Notes: generated by a model from the sequence alone, not told the origin. 17,623 nucleotides of DNA from JAJFVC01 sp039698075 (GCA_039698075.1 JBDKTJ010000039.1:1-17623), one strand, 5' to 3'. Shown: positions 1 to 7,237, counted from the stretch's first letter. Numbers and translations: made by a program.

Positions 1-5
1 AACCG

Positions 6-275
6 ATGGCCATTACTAAAGAGCGTAAAACGGAATTGATCGGCGAGTATCAGCGCGGCAAGACCGATACGGGCTCGCCGGAAGTCCAGATCGCCATTTT
101 GACGACTCGAGTCAACAGCTTGACCGAGCATTTGCAGGGTCACAAGCGTGATTTTGCATGTCGGCGCGGTTTGTTGATGTTGGTTAGTCGTCGTCGGCGA
201 TTGTTGGACTACCTCAAAAAGGTCGATCCGAAGCGTTATCTCGACATTATTCATCGTCTCGACATCCGCAAGTGA
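6..275 (+). CDS. rpsO: 30S ribosomal protein S15
   Basis: This 89-residue protein has the full length and sequence character of bacterial S15, a primary 16S rRNA binding protein that helps assemble the 30S platform. Recognisable family features are the SPEVQIAILTTRVNSLTEHL stretch (about residues 24-43), the H-K-R-D-F segment near residue 46 and the LVSRRRRLLDYLK stretch near residues 59-71. The ATG at position 6 gives the usual N-terminus (MAITKERK), so only its promoter and leader lie outside the window. pnp follows 240 bases downstream on the same strand, the arrangement found in many bacteria. No frameshift or missing segment is seen. The identification is secure. Confidence 0.98.
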   Translation: MAITKERKTELIGEYQRGKTDTGSPEVQIAILTTRVNSLTEHLQGHKRDFACRRGLLMLVSRRRRLLDYLKKVDPKRYLDIIHRLDIRK

Positions 276-372
276 TTTCGGGGCGGCGTTGTCTTCTCGC
301 ACCCGACAGCGGCGTGGCTTGAGGGGATTTGTTCGAGCTTGGAGCGTGCGCTTCGGGCTCGAGAGCTTCGGA

Positions 373-433
373 GCCGGCGTCCCGCGAGTTTCGCGGGCAT
401 TCGCGATTGCAGGCCTGGCAAGCCGGCGTTTTT
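373..433 (+). terminator. Structured rpsO-pnp leader: hairpin with short T-run
   Basis: A perfect hairpin lies at 381-397 (CCCGCGA, loop GTT, TCGCGGG). It is enclosed by two copies of the self-complementary GCCGGC (373-378 and 422-427), and the outer copy is followed by five T at 429-433. This could be a partial terminator or attenuator after rpsO, or a processing structure. In E. coli, PNPase controls its own mRNA through RNase III cleavage of a leader hairpin, so an autoregulatory role is possible, but nothing here proves it. The rest of 276-515 shows no credible gene. Confidence 0.4.
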
Positions 434-500
434 GTCGCGCTGGTTCCTTCCCTATTTTTTTGCTTTCCGCCGCCGCAACGACAACTCCTCGAGATGAAGT

Positions 501-509
501 AGGTAGGAG
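501..509 (+). promoter_or_regulatory. Ribosome binding site that sets the TTG start of pnp
   Basis: AGGTAGGAG lies six bases ahead of the TTG at 516-518. This is a strong Shine-Dalgarno match at normal spacing. The residues after the TTG (MKVRVERQIG) match where PNPase normally begins, which supports TTG as the true start. Confidence 0.75.
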
Positions 510-515
510 TCAATC

Positions 516-2630
516 TTGAAAGTACGTGTTGAACGGCAGATCGGGGCGTCGATTCTTTCTTTTGAAACCGGCGAATTGGCCAAGCAGGCGGCCGGCAGTT
601 GTCTGGTCCAGTACGGCGAAACGGTCGTGCTGGCGGCGGTGGCGGCCGGCGGACCGCGGCCCGGTGATTTCTTTCCGCTGACCTGCGATTATCGCGAACG
701 GGTGGCGGCGGCCGGCAAGTTCCCCGGCGGATTTCTGAAGCGCGAAGGGCGTCCGACGACCAAAGAGACGTTGACCGCGCGGCTGATGGATCGCCCGATC
801 CGCCCGCTCTGGCCCGACCGATACCGCGACGAGGTGCAGATTCAAGCGTTTGTGCTGGCCAGCGACCGTCAGAACGACGGCGACGTGTTGGCGATGAACG
901 GCGCGGCGGCGGCGCTGGGCCTTTCCCCGTTGCCTTTCCAGGGGCCGTTGGCCTCGGTTCGGCTCGGCTGGATCGACGGCCAGTGGGTTCCGTTCCCGAC
1001 GCACGACGCGCTGGAAGAGAGCGATTTGGATCTGGTCGTTTCGGGCAATAAAGAGTCGATCCTGATGATCGAGGGTTTTGCCCGCGAAATGCCCGAGGAC
1101 CAGATGGCCGACGCGATCATGACGGCCCATGGCTACATCCGGCAGATCTGCGAAATGCAGGAAGAGTTGGCCCAAAAGGCCGGCACGGTCAAGAAGCCGT
1201 TCGAGCCGGCGCCGTCCAACGGGCTTTACGATCAATTGAAAGCGAAATACTACGACGCCTTGGGCAAGGCGAAGCGGACCGAAGGCAAGCTGGCTCGGGC
1301 CGAAGCCTGCACGGCGGTCAAAGAGCAGGCCGTCGCCGAGTTGATTCCCGATCCGAAGGCCGACGGCGCCTTTACGACGGAAGCGTTCGCCTCGGCGTGG
1401 GAAGAGCTGGAAACGCGCGTGATCCGCGATCAGATCCTCAGCGGCACCCGGTCTGACGGACGCGACTATCGCACGCTGCGGCCGATCAGTTGCAAGGTGG
1501 ACTTGCTGCCTCGGGTGCACGGCTCGGCGATGTTCCAACGCGGCGAGACGCAGTCGTTGGTCACGGTCACCTTGGGCACCGGGCGCGACGAGCAGCGCGT
1601 GGACGGGTTGGTCGAGGAATACGCGCAGAAGTTCATGCTGCACTACTATTTCCCGTCGTTTTCGGTCGGCGAGGTCCGTCCGATTCGCGGGCCCGGTCGC
1701 CGCGAAATCGGTCACGGCGCGTTGGCCGAGCGAAGCGTCAAGCCGGTGTTGCCCGATCCGGACCAGTTCCCCTACACGATCCGCATCATCTCCGACATTT
1801 TGGAGAGCAACGGGTCCAGTTCGATGGCGAGCGTGTGCGGCGCGACGTTGGGGCTGATGGCCGCCGGCGTGCCGATCAGCAATCCCGTGGCCGGCATTTC
1901 CGTCGGTTTGGTGAAGGAGCCGGACCGCTACGTGTTGCTGACCGACATCATCGGCGACGAAGACCACTTCGGCGACATGGATTTCAAAGTGGCCGGCACG
2001 CAGAACGGCATCACCGGCATCCAGCTCGACCTGAAGATCGACGGCATCAGCGAACAGATCATTCGCGAAACGCTCCGCCAATCGCACGAGGCGCGGATTG
2101 AGATTCTCCGCATCATGTTGACGGCGATTTCCCGTCCGCGATCGGAGATTTCGCCGTGGGCGCCGCGGCTGTTGCGCACCCACATCGATCCGGAAAAGAT
2201 CGGTTTGCTGATCGGTCCGGGCGGCAAGACGATCCGCGCGATCCAGGAAGCGACCGGCGCGCTGATCGAAGTGGAAGACGACGGCACGGTGAGCGTGGCC
2301 AGCTTCAACGCCGAAAGCGCGAAGGACGCGATGCAGCGGGTCGAGGCGTTGACCGCGTCGGTCGAGGTGGGCCGCGTGTACAAGGGCCGCGTCACCAGCG
2401 TGAAGGATTTCGGCGCGTTCATCGAAATCCTGCCCGGCAAAGACGGACTCTGCCACATCAGCGAATTGGCCGACGGCTACGTGAACAGCGTCTCCGACGT
2501 CTGCAAAGTGGGCGACGAGCTGGAGGTCAAGGTGATCGCCATCGACGATCAGGACCGCGTCAAGCTCAGCCGCAAGGTGTTGCTCCGCGAGCAGGCCGCT
2601 CCGAAGGGCGACGGCGGCGAAGAGAAGTAG
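516..2630 (+). CDS. pnp: Polyribonucleotide nucleotidyltransferase (PNPase)
   Basis: PNPase is a trimeric 3'-5' phosphorolytic exoribonuclease that releases nucleoside diphosphates and takes part in mRNA turnover. The 704 residues give the usual length and domain order. The first RNase PH core (about residues 10-140) contains FPGGFLKREGRPTTKE. A helical linker and the second RNase PH core (about 310-540) follow, the latter with IRGPGRREIGHGALAER and SNGSSSMAS. Next come a KH domain with the G-P-G-G-K-T loop near residue 567 and a C-terminal S1 domain (about 617-690) with VKDFGAFIEILPGKDGLCHISEL. Translation starts at TTG behind a strong ribosome binding site. It is downstream of rpsO and probably partly co-transcribed with it. 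The gene appears intact. Confidence 0.98.
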   Translation: MKVRVERQIGASILSFETGELAKQAAGSCLVQYGETVVLAAVAAGGPRPGDFFPLTCDYRERVAAAGKFPGGFLKREGRPTTKETLTARLMDRPIRPLWPDRYRDEVQIQAFVLASDRQNDGDVLAMNGAAAALGLSPLPFQGPLASVRLGWIDGQWVPFPTHDALEESDLDLVVSGNKESILMIEGFAREMPEDQMADAIMTAHGYIRQICEMQEELAQKAGTVKKPFEPAPSNGLYDQLKAKYYDALGKAKRTEGKLARAEACTAVKEQAVAELIPDPKADGAFTTEAFASAWEELETRVIRDQILSGTRSDGRDYRTLRPISCKVDLLPRVHGSAMFQRGETQSLVTVTLGTGRDEQRVDGLVEEYAQKFMLHYYFPSFSVGEVRPIRGPGRREIGHGALAERSVKPVLPDPDQFPYTIRIISDILESNGSSSMASVCGATLGLMAAGVPISNPVAGISVGLVKEPDRYVLLTDIIGDEDHFGDMDFKVAGTQNGITGIQLDLKIDGISEQIIRETLRQSHEARIEILRIMLTAISRPRSEISPWAPRLLRTHIDPEKIGLLIGPGGKTIRAIQEATGALIEVEDDGTVSVASFNAESAKDAMQRVEALTASVEVGRVYKGRVTSVKDFGAFIEILPGKDGLCHISELADGYVNSVSDVCKVGDELEVKVIAIDDQDRVKLSRKVLLREQAAPKGDGGEEK

Positions 2631-2641
2631 TTTTTTAAAGA

Positions 2642-2695
2642 GATTAGAGATTAGGGATTAGAGCAATCTGATCCCTAATTTTCTAATCTCTAATC
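2642..2695. repeat. Heptameric ATTAGGG/ATTAGAG inverted repeat between pnp and the kinase gene
   Basis: The short pnp-kinase gap is made largely of seven-base units (ATTAGAG, ATTAGGG, ATTAGAG), then the same units inverted (ATCCCTA, AATCTCT, AATCCCT). Two 13-base arms are exactly complementary: GATTAGAGATTAG at 2642-2654 and CTAATCTCTAATC at 2683-2695. A second inner pair (ATTAGGGAT 2650-2658, ATCCCTAAT 2671-2679) could form an alternative hairpin. The same heptamer recurs as direct repeats at 15327-15351. The structure could act as an mRNA 3'-end stabiliser for pnp or as a dispersed intergenic repeat. Confidence 0.8.
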
Positions 2696-2708
2696 CCTAT
2701 TTTCTCCC

Positions 2709-3443
2709 ATGTCCTACGACGAGCTCAACCAACGGCTGGTCGATCAGTACACGGAGATTGCGCGCCTGGCCGGCGGGTTGGCCCACGAGATCAAAAATCC
2801 TCTGTCGACCATCCGCATGAACATGGAGCTTTTGGCCGAGGATTTCCGCGAGTCGGACGCGCCGCGCGAACGCCGGGCGATGAAGAAAATCGAGCTGGTC
2901 CAGCACGAATGCCAGCGGTTGCAGGATTTGCTCGATAATTTTCTGCGATTCACGAAGGCGCACCGATTGAATCTTCAGCCGAGCGACCTGAACGAACAGG
3001 TTCGGCAAGTGTTGGACTTTTACGCCCCCAAGGCGAAAGACTCGCGCGTCGAGGTGGTCGACTATCTGGCCGGCAACTTGCCGACGGTGTTGTTGGATCG
3101 GGAGGCGTTTCGCGGGTCGCTGTTGAATCTGGCGATCAACGCCGAGCAGGCGATGCCCGACGGCGGCCAACTGGTGGTTCGCACCTACGGCACGCCCGAC
3201 GGCGTGGCTCTGGACCTGATCGACACCGGTTGCGGCATGGACGAAGCCACGCGGGCTAAAGTGTTCGACGCCTTTTTCACCATGAAGCGCGGCGGTTCAG
3301 GACTTGGGCTGCCGACGGCCCGAAAAATCATCGAAAGCCACGGCGGCACGATCCAACTGCAAAGTGAGCCAGGCCGCGGCACCCAAGTGACGATCAAGCT
3401 GCCCGTCCCTGCCCGACTGCCCGCCGACGGCAACTCAGGGTGA
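2709..3443 (+). CDS. Soluble sensor histidine kinase, NtrB-like catalytic core only
   Basis: The 244-residue protein contains a complete kinase core. The H-box LAGGLAHEIKNPLS has its phospho-accepting histidine at about residue 26, the N-box (LLNLAINAEQAM) has its key Asn near 144, the G1 box DTGCGMD starts near 172, and the G2 box GSGLGLP starts near 196. Such proteins autophosphorylate with ATP and pass the phosphate to a response regulator. There is no transmembrane segment, PAS or GAF sensor before the H-box, only about 20 residues, so it is cytosolic and must receive its signal through another protein or respond to none. No response regulator is in the window. The ATG at 2709 has no Shine-Dalgarno sequence and sits eight bases after a heptamer repeat. 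The family is certain; the signal and partner are unknown. Confidence 0.9.
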   Translation: MSYDELNQRLVDQYTEIARLAGGLAHEIKNPLSTIRMNMELLAEDFRESDAPRERRAMKKIELVQHECQRLQDLLDNFLRFTKAHRLNLQPSDLNEQVRQVLDFYAPKAKDSRVEVVDYLAGNLPTVLLDREAFRGSLLNLAINAEQAMPDGGQLVVRTYGTPDGVALDLIDTGCGMDEATRAKVFDAFFTMKRGGSGLGLPTARKIIESHGGTIQLQSEPGRGTQVTIKLPVPARLPADGNSG

Positions 3444-3474
3444 CAAAAAAGGGTGGATCGTCGCGGTTTTTTGT
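3443..3474 (+). terminator. A/T-stem inverted repeat after the histidine kinase
   Basis: ACAAAAAA at 3443-3450 is exactly complementary to TTTTTTGT at 3467-3474 across a 16-base loop, starting at the last base of the kinase stop codon. The six-T run could help termination, but the stem has no G/C core, so this is a weak call. Confidence 0.3.
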
Positions 3475-3481
3475 GCTGGTG

Positions 3482-3493
3482 TTTTGCTATCCT
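3482..3493 (+). promoter_or_regulatory. Distal extended -10 box upstream of the BBP7 gene
   Basis: TTTTGCTATCCT contains TG-C-TATCCT, an extended -10 element (TG then one base then a TATAAT-like hexamer, 4 of 6 matching). No good -35 hexamer sits at standard spacing. It is one of two exact 12-base copies 99 bases apart. Confidence 0.35.
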
Positions 3494-3580
3494 TCCCGCC
3501 CTGCTCATTTACTCTCTTTTGGTGGACGCCTCTTATATTGCCTAAGCTGTTGGCGTTTTGATCTTTCTTGATCGGGCGAT

Positions 3581-3592
3581 TTTTGCTATCCT
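3581..3592 (+). promoter_or_regulatory. Proximal extended -10 box upstream of the BBP7 gene
   Basis: This is the second exact copy of TTTTGCTATCCT, again with an extended -10 (TG-C-TATCCT) and no obvious -35. It lies about 66 bases ahead of the ATG at 3659, a normal distance for a promoter of the outer-membrane protein gene. Similarity to the first copy continues past the 12-mer as C-rich sequence and a GCTC. Confidence 0.4.
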
Positions 3593-3658
3593 CCGCCCCC
3601 TCGTTGCTCTTCCAATTTTGCGGGGCGGAAAATCTTCTGGCCGGCATTGCGTGCTAGC

Positions 3659-4837
3659 ATGAACCGATCATTTTTGTTGAGTTGGTGGTTAAGCGCGCTG
3701 TTTTGCGGACATGGCGTTTTGGCGTTGGGGCAAGTCGGCGCGCCGCCGCCCTCGCCGCAGTTGATGTCGTCGGACGCGGCGGCCGCGCCGGTGGCGACGT
3801 CTTCCTACACCGACGGGGCCGGGTCGCTTGGTTCGTCCTCGCCGGCTTCGTACATGGACGGCGCGATGTCGCTCGGTCCATCGACCTCGTCGTTGAGTCC
3901 ATCGCCGTCGATTCCGCCGACGCCCGATTCGTCGTCGGGGCCTGGGCTGCGGTGGTCGCCGCGAGTTTCGAACCTTTCATGGACGGTCGCCGCCGATGCG
4001 CTTTGGCTCGATCGCAGCACGCCGCGCGGCATTGCCTTGGGCTGCGCCTGCGACGGCTGGGGATACGCGACCGAACACCTGTGGAGCGACGACAAGCTGT
4101 TTTACTTGGCCCCGGGCCTTCGGCTTCAAGTGACCGGGCAAGTGACCGATCAGATGTCGATCGAGGCCGTTGGCTGGGGGTTGCAGAACTGGTCGATTGA
4201 GCGGACCTTGTACACCGATTCCAACTGGGGAAACATCTGGGTGTACTCGCCGTGGCTGGCCAACGATTATTTCGACGACGCCATCGGCTACCGCTACAAG
4301 AGCCAAGTGGCCAACGCGGAACTAAACCAGCGATTTCAGTTTCTTGCGTTCGAGCCGTATCGGTCGTGTTCCTGGCTTTGGGGCGTGCGCTATCTGCACC
4401 TGTCGGACGATTTTTCGCTGTTCGGCGAAAATTTCGACGGCGGCTACGACGCGCTCGATCTGAAAACGAAAAACAACCTGGTCGGCATGCAGTTGGGCCT
4501 GCAAACCGGGTTCGGCGGCGAACGATTCCAATTGTCGGTCGAAGCGAAAGTGGGGCTCTACGCCAACCTCTACTCGCAAAAGTTCGCCGAAGCCGTCGGC
4601 GGAAACCTCGGCGACGCATACGTCGACGGATCGCACTCCGGAACCGAGCTGTCCGCGCTGTTCGAGTTGTCGATCCTGTTGCGCTATCGCATCGCGGAAA
4701 GCCTGTGGTTGCGCGGCGGCTATCAGTACTGCGGATTGACCGGCCTGGCTCTCGGACCGAGGCAGCTCAACGGCTACGACGCCGGCGGCACGCTGGACCT
4801 CGACGGTCTGTTCGTCGGCGTGGAGTGGCGGCGATAG
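3659..4837 (+). CDS. BBP7-family outer-membrane beta-barrel protein
   Basis: This 392-residue exported protein is typical of the planctomycete BBP7 (putative beta-barrel porin 7) family. The N-terminus MNRSFLLSWWLSALFCGHGV is a signal peptide, with cleavage likely near residue 24-25. A low-complexity S/P/A-rich linker (about 30-100) holds two copies of a ten-residue unit, SYTDGAGSLG and SYMDGAMSLG. The barrel region begins near residue 104 with the family-like WTVAADALWLDRSTPRG and ends with GGYQYCGLTGLALGP and LDGLFVGVEWRR, alternating aromatic strands as expected for an outer-membrane barrel. I chose ATG 3659 over the in-frame TTG at 3647 because the signal peptide begins cleanly there; neither start has a clear ribosome binding site. 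Transport function and ligand are not known for this family. Confidence 0.82.
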   Translation: MNRSFLLSWWLSALFCGHGVLALGQVGAPPPSPQLMSSDAAAAPVATSSYTDGAGSLGSSSPASYMDGAMSLGPSTSSLSPSPSIPPTPDSSSGPGLRWSPRVSNLSWTVAADALWLDRSTPRGIALGCACDGWGYATEHLWSDDKLFYLAPGLRLQVTGQVTDQMSIEAVGWGLQNWSIERTLYTDSNWGNIWVYSPWLANDYFDDAIGYRYKSQVANAELNQRFQFLAFEPYRSCSWLWGVRYLHLSDDFSLFGENFDGGYDALDLKTKNNLVGMQLGLQTGFGGERFQLSVEAKVGLYANLYSQKFAEAVGGNLGDAYVDGSHSGTELSALFELSILLRYRIAESLWLRGGYQYCGLTGLALGPRQLNGYDAGGTLDLDGLFVGVEWRR

Positions 4838-4856
4838 ACGCGGACCACAGCTTTGT

Positions 4857-5861
4857 TTAGGGATTCGGTCTCAGACGGATTGTGACGACATCCGGCGCCG
4901 GGACGCGCCAACTATTTCCGCTACGTTGGTATCCTTCCTTTTCGACGGACGCAAAAAGAACCGTCGTGTGCCTGGTCGGATAGGGAATGACGCCCTCGCC
5001 GGCGGCGGAGGTGTAGAACGGACTGCCGACTACGCCCTCATTGAGCACGGACATGCCCGGCGTGACCACGGCGCCCTCGATCGGATGGCCCGTTGCGTCG
5101 TCCACCACGCGAACCGTCAACTTGCCGTCGAACTGCCGATCTCCAACCGGCGCCATGGTCGTTTCTTGGGAACGATCGGTCACCGTGGCGGCCAACAGGA
5201 CATAGGACGCCAGATGACGCGAGGAGACGATGTCCAACGTCTCCACGATTTTCTTAGGCAGAGGGTTTGCGATCCGGCTCTTGAACACCCGGATGGGCGC
5301 CTTGAACTGCATGGGTGGAAGACGCAGGCAGATCGTCGTGTTCGGATCGGCCATCGTTTCTTTTTCGTAGGACGGCAGATTGTACCAGTCGCGGACCTGA
5401 TAGCCGTAACGGATCGGGACAATCTGTTTCGTGCCATCCCCGTAATTGAAGCAGAGGTATGCGACCGTTTCGCCTTCGACGTCCGGCCAGCCCGTGTGAT
5501 GAACGAGATACAAATCGTCAAAGGTCCGACCGACGCGAATGCCGCAAACGGTGTCGGGATAGGGAGCGCCGCGCGACACGGGCGTCTTCCCCCACATCTT
5601 GATCTGGCCGCCAATCTGGAAAGGCACGCCGTCGAACTCTCGATTCTTGGCGATTTCCTGAAACGCCGCCGGGCCTTTTCGCGGATAATAAAACTGCGAG
5701 AGATCCAACGTCATCGGCCTGGTTGGGGCGGTGTTTTTTGAGACCTCCGGCCCGGTCTGTTTCGGAATCTCCGGTACGGCTGCGACGCCGATGCCGCTCA
5801 ACGTCATCGCCCACACGAAACACAACCGTAAGGCAACGTTCATGGGAAAAACGCTCCACAT
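4857..5861 (-). CDS. Exported protein of unknown function with C-terminal Ig-like/carboxypeptidase-regulatory-like domain
   Basis: I do not recognise a specific function. The 334-residue product starts with a signal peptide (hydrophobic core about residues 8-28, cleavage near AA-VP). A central beta-rich domain (about 75-225) contains F-D-G-V-P-F-Q-I-G-G-Q-I, VGRTFDDLYLVHHTGW and IPIRYGYQVRDWYNLP. This resembles repeated beta-sandwich modules common in exported proteins of Planctomycetes and Verrucomicrobia. The C-terminal 85 residues (FDGKLTVRVVDDATGHPIEGA) look like a carboxypeptidase-regulatory-like or Ig-like fold. The ATG at 5861 has GAGGAG eight bases upstream. An upstream in-frame ATG at 5921 is unlikely because it coincides with the predicted transcription start. 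Its 3' end converges on the BBP7 gene, 19 bases away. An envelope or polymer-binding role is plausible but unproven. Confidence 0.75.
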   Translation of the reverse strand: MWSVFPMNVALRLCFVWAMTLSGIGVAAVPEIPKQTGPEVSKNTAPTRPMTLDLSQFYYPRKGPAAFQEIAKNREFDGVPFQIGGQIKMWGKTPVSRGAPYPDTVCGIRVGRTFDDLYLVHHTGWPDVEGETVAYLCFNYGDGTKQIVPIRYGYQVRDWYNLPSYEKETMADPNTTICLRLPPMQFKAPIRVFKSRIANPLPKKIVETLDIVSSRHLASYVLLAATVTDRSQETTMAPVGDRQFDGKLTVRVVDDATGHPIEGAVVTPGMSVLNEGVVGSPFYTSAAGEGVIPYPTRHTTVLFASVEKEGYQRSGNSWRVPAPDVVTIRLRPNP

Positions 5862-5926
5862 CGTCGAGTCTCCTCGTTTGCGGGAAATGGCTAGAGCAAT
5901 CCGTGTCGCCCGAACGCACAAACAAA

Positions 5927-5955
5927 AGTATAATAAGTGGTCCCACCAATGTAAA
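5927..5955 (-). promoter_or_regulatory. Sigma-70-like promoter for the exported protein gene
   Basis: On the minus strand, -35 TTTACA (5950-5955, 5 of 6) and -10 TATACT (5927-5932, 5 of 6) are separated by exactly 17 bases. Transcription would start near 5920, giving a leader of about 60 bases before the ATG at 5861. This is the best sigma-70 match in the window. Confidence 0.65.
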
Positions 5956-6286
5956 CAGAGGAACCACCCGATGTGGCTATGTTGTCTTTTCGACGGTTTC
6001 GGCTGTTCGAGAACAAAAGTGACAGAAGGGCTGTCAAAAATAGGCCAGTTGTTAAAGTGTGGAGCTTGGCTAGGATAGGTATGGTTTATTTTCCCCTCTC
6101 TGGTAAAACAGCCGAATGAATAAACTCCCTAGCCCGTAAAACCCGAAATAATGACCACGGTGCCCAATTAGGTCCATGCAACCGTGGACGTGGCGGTGGG
6201 TGTGGATCGCCGGCGGTTGCGTGGTTTTCGCGTCAACGCGGCGTTTGGTTTCCTGCGGTTTCATTTAGGGTCCAGGAACTACTCTC
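5956..6286. other. Intergenic region upstream of the GT2-like gene
   Basis: No convincing gene was found in these roughly 330 bases, and their composition is more A/T-rich than the flanking genes. A short perfect hairpin lies at 6020-6036 (TGACAG, loop AAGGG, CTGTCA). A weak plus-strand promoter candidate is TTGTTA at 6049-6054, 16 bases, then TAGGAT at 6071-6076; it would leave a leader of about 200 bases before the GTG at 6287. The 11-mer AAGGGCTGTCA (6026-6036) recurs at 8678-8688, also intergenic. Confidence 0.5.
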
Positions 6287-7237
6287 GTGCCTCGGCTGTC
6301 GATACTGATTCCCGTTTTGGGTAAAACGCAACCACTGGACGACACGCTGATTTCCGTGTTGGAAAATCGTCCGGTCGATTGCGAAATTTTGGTTGTGCAT
6401 AATCGCCCGTACGACGATCCGTACCATTTGAGCGACGAGGTGCGATTTGTCGCGGCGGAGGTTGGGGCGGGATTGGCCGAATGTCTGAACTGCGGACTGG
6501 CGGCGGCCCAGTCGCCCGTCTTGCACGTACTGGCCTGCGGCGTGGAGGCGACGCCCGATTGGACCGAGGCGGTCTTGCGTCATTTTGACGATCCGGCCGT
6601 GGCGTCGGTCACGCCGGTGACGCTCGATCGCGACGATCCCGATCGGATCGTGACGGTCGGCTGGGGTTATCGCGTGGAAGGAATGACGTGGCGGCTTGGG
6701 GCGGGCGACCGCGCCGATCAGATCTCCGCCTATCGGGAAGACCTTTGCGGTCCGGACGGGCTGGCCGGGTTTTATCGCGTGTCGGCGCTTCGGGCGGTCG
6801 GCGGTTTTTCGGCCAGGGCGGGCGACGCCATGGCGGCGATCGACGTGGCCTTGGCCCTGCAACAGGCCGGTTTCCACGGCGTGTTGGAGTCGCAATGCGT
6901 AGCTCGAACCGACGCGGCCACAGCGTGCGACGGGTCGGCATGGCGCCAAGGACGCGACGCCGAGCGGCTGTTCTGGTATTGGGCCTCCAGCGAAGGTTGG
7001 CTCGTCTCGCTGGCCGGCCATTTGGCCCTGTTGGCCGGAGAAGGCATTTTGGGATTTTGGCGACCGTCGTTCACGCTGCACTGGGCCGGTCGTTTCTGGG
7101 GATGGATCGAGGCGCTCGGGTCCGGACGCCGCCATCGCCGTCCGAAAGTCACCCGCGGCGATCTGGCCGCAATGGTCGGCAAACCGCATTTTGCCATGGC
7201 TTCGCGCAGAGCCAAAGAATCGGTCGCCAGCGAATGA
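6287..7237 (+). CDS. Glycosyltransferase family 2-like protein with degenerate catalytic motifs
   Basis: The 316-residue protein has the outline of a GT-A fold, family 2 glycosyltransferase: LSILIPVLG at residues 4-12, a helix ending in SVLENRPVDCEILVVHNRP, a GAGLAECLNCGL segment, and VGGF at 171-174. The motifs needed for catalysis seem changed. Where GT2 enzymes have DDGS after the second strand there is HNRP (38-41). The DxD that binds metal and nucleotide-sugar is replaced by ACG (83-85, before VEATPDW). The ED pair before the DxxLxLxxAG helix is AA (183-184). The C-terminus has a hydrophobic, Trp-rich stretch (about 240-285) that may contact the membrane. The GTG start has an AGGA about ten bases upstream. 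It may be a non-catalytic relative or use different residues. It converges with the regulator gene downstream. Confidence 0.7.
   Translation: MPRLSILIPVLGKTQPLDDTLISVLENRPVDCEILVVHNRPYDDPYHLSDEVRFVAAEVGAGLAECLNCGLAAAQSPVLHVLACGVEATPDWTEAVLRHFDDPAVASVTPVTLDRDDPDRIVTVGWGYRVEGMTWRLGAGDRADQISAYREDLCGPDGLAGFYRVSALRAVGGFSARAGDAMAAIDVALALQQAGFHGVLESQCVARTDAATACDGSAWRQGRDAERLFWYWASSEGWLVSLAGHLALLAGEGILGFWRPSFTLHWAGRFWGWIEALGSGRRHRRPKVTRGDLAAMVGKPHFAMASRRAKESVASE

Noticed and set aside
510..2456. 648-codon open frame antisense to pnp
   Set aside because: It is a mirror of the strongly GC-biased third positions of pnp. The translation is rich in Arg, His, Gln and Asp with no domain, while pnp on the other strand is unmistakable.
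6070..6264. 64-codon minus-strand frame in the gap upstream of the GT2-like gene
   Set aside because: It has no ribosome binding site, no homology that I recognise and unbiased codon positions. It is probably chance.
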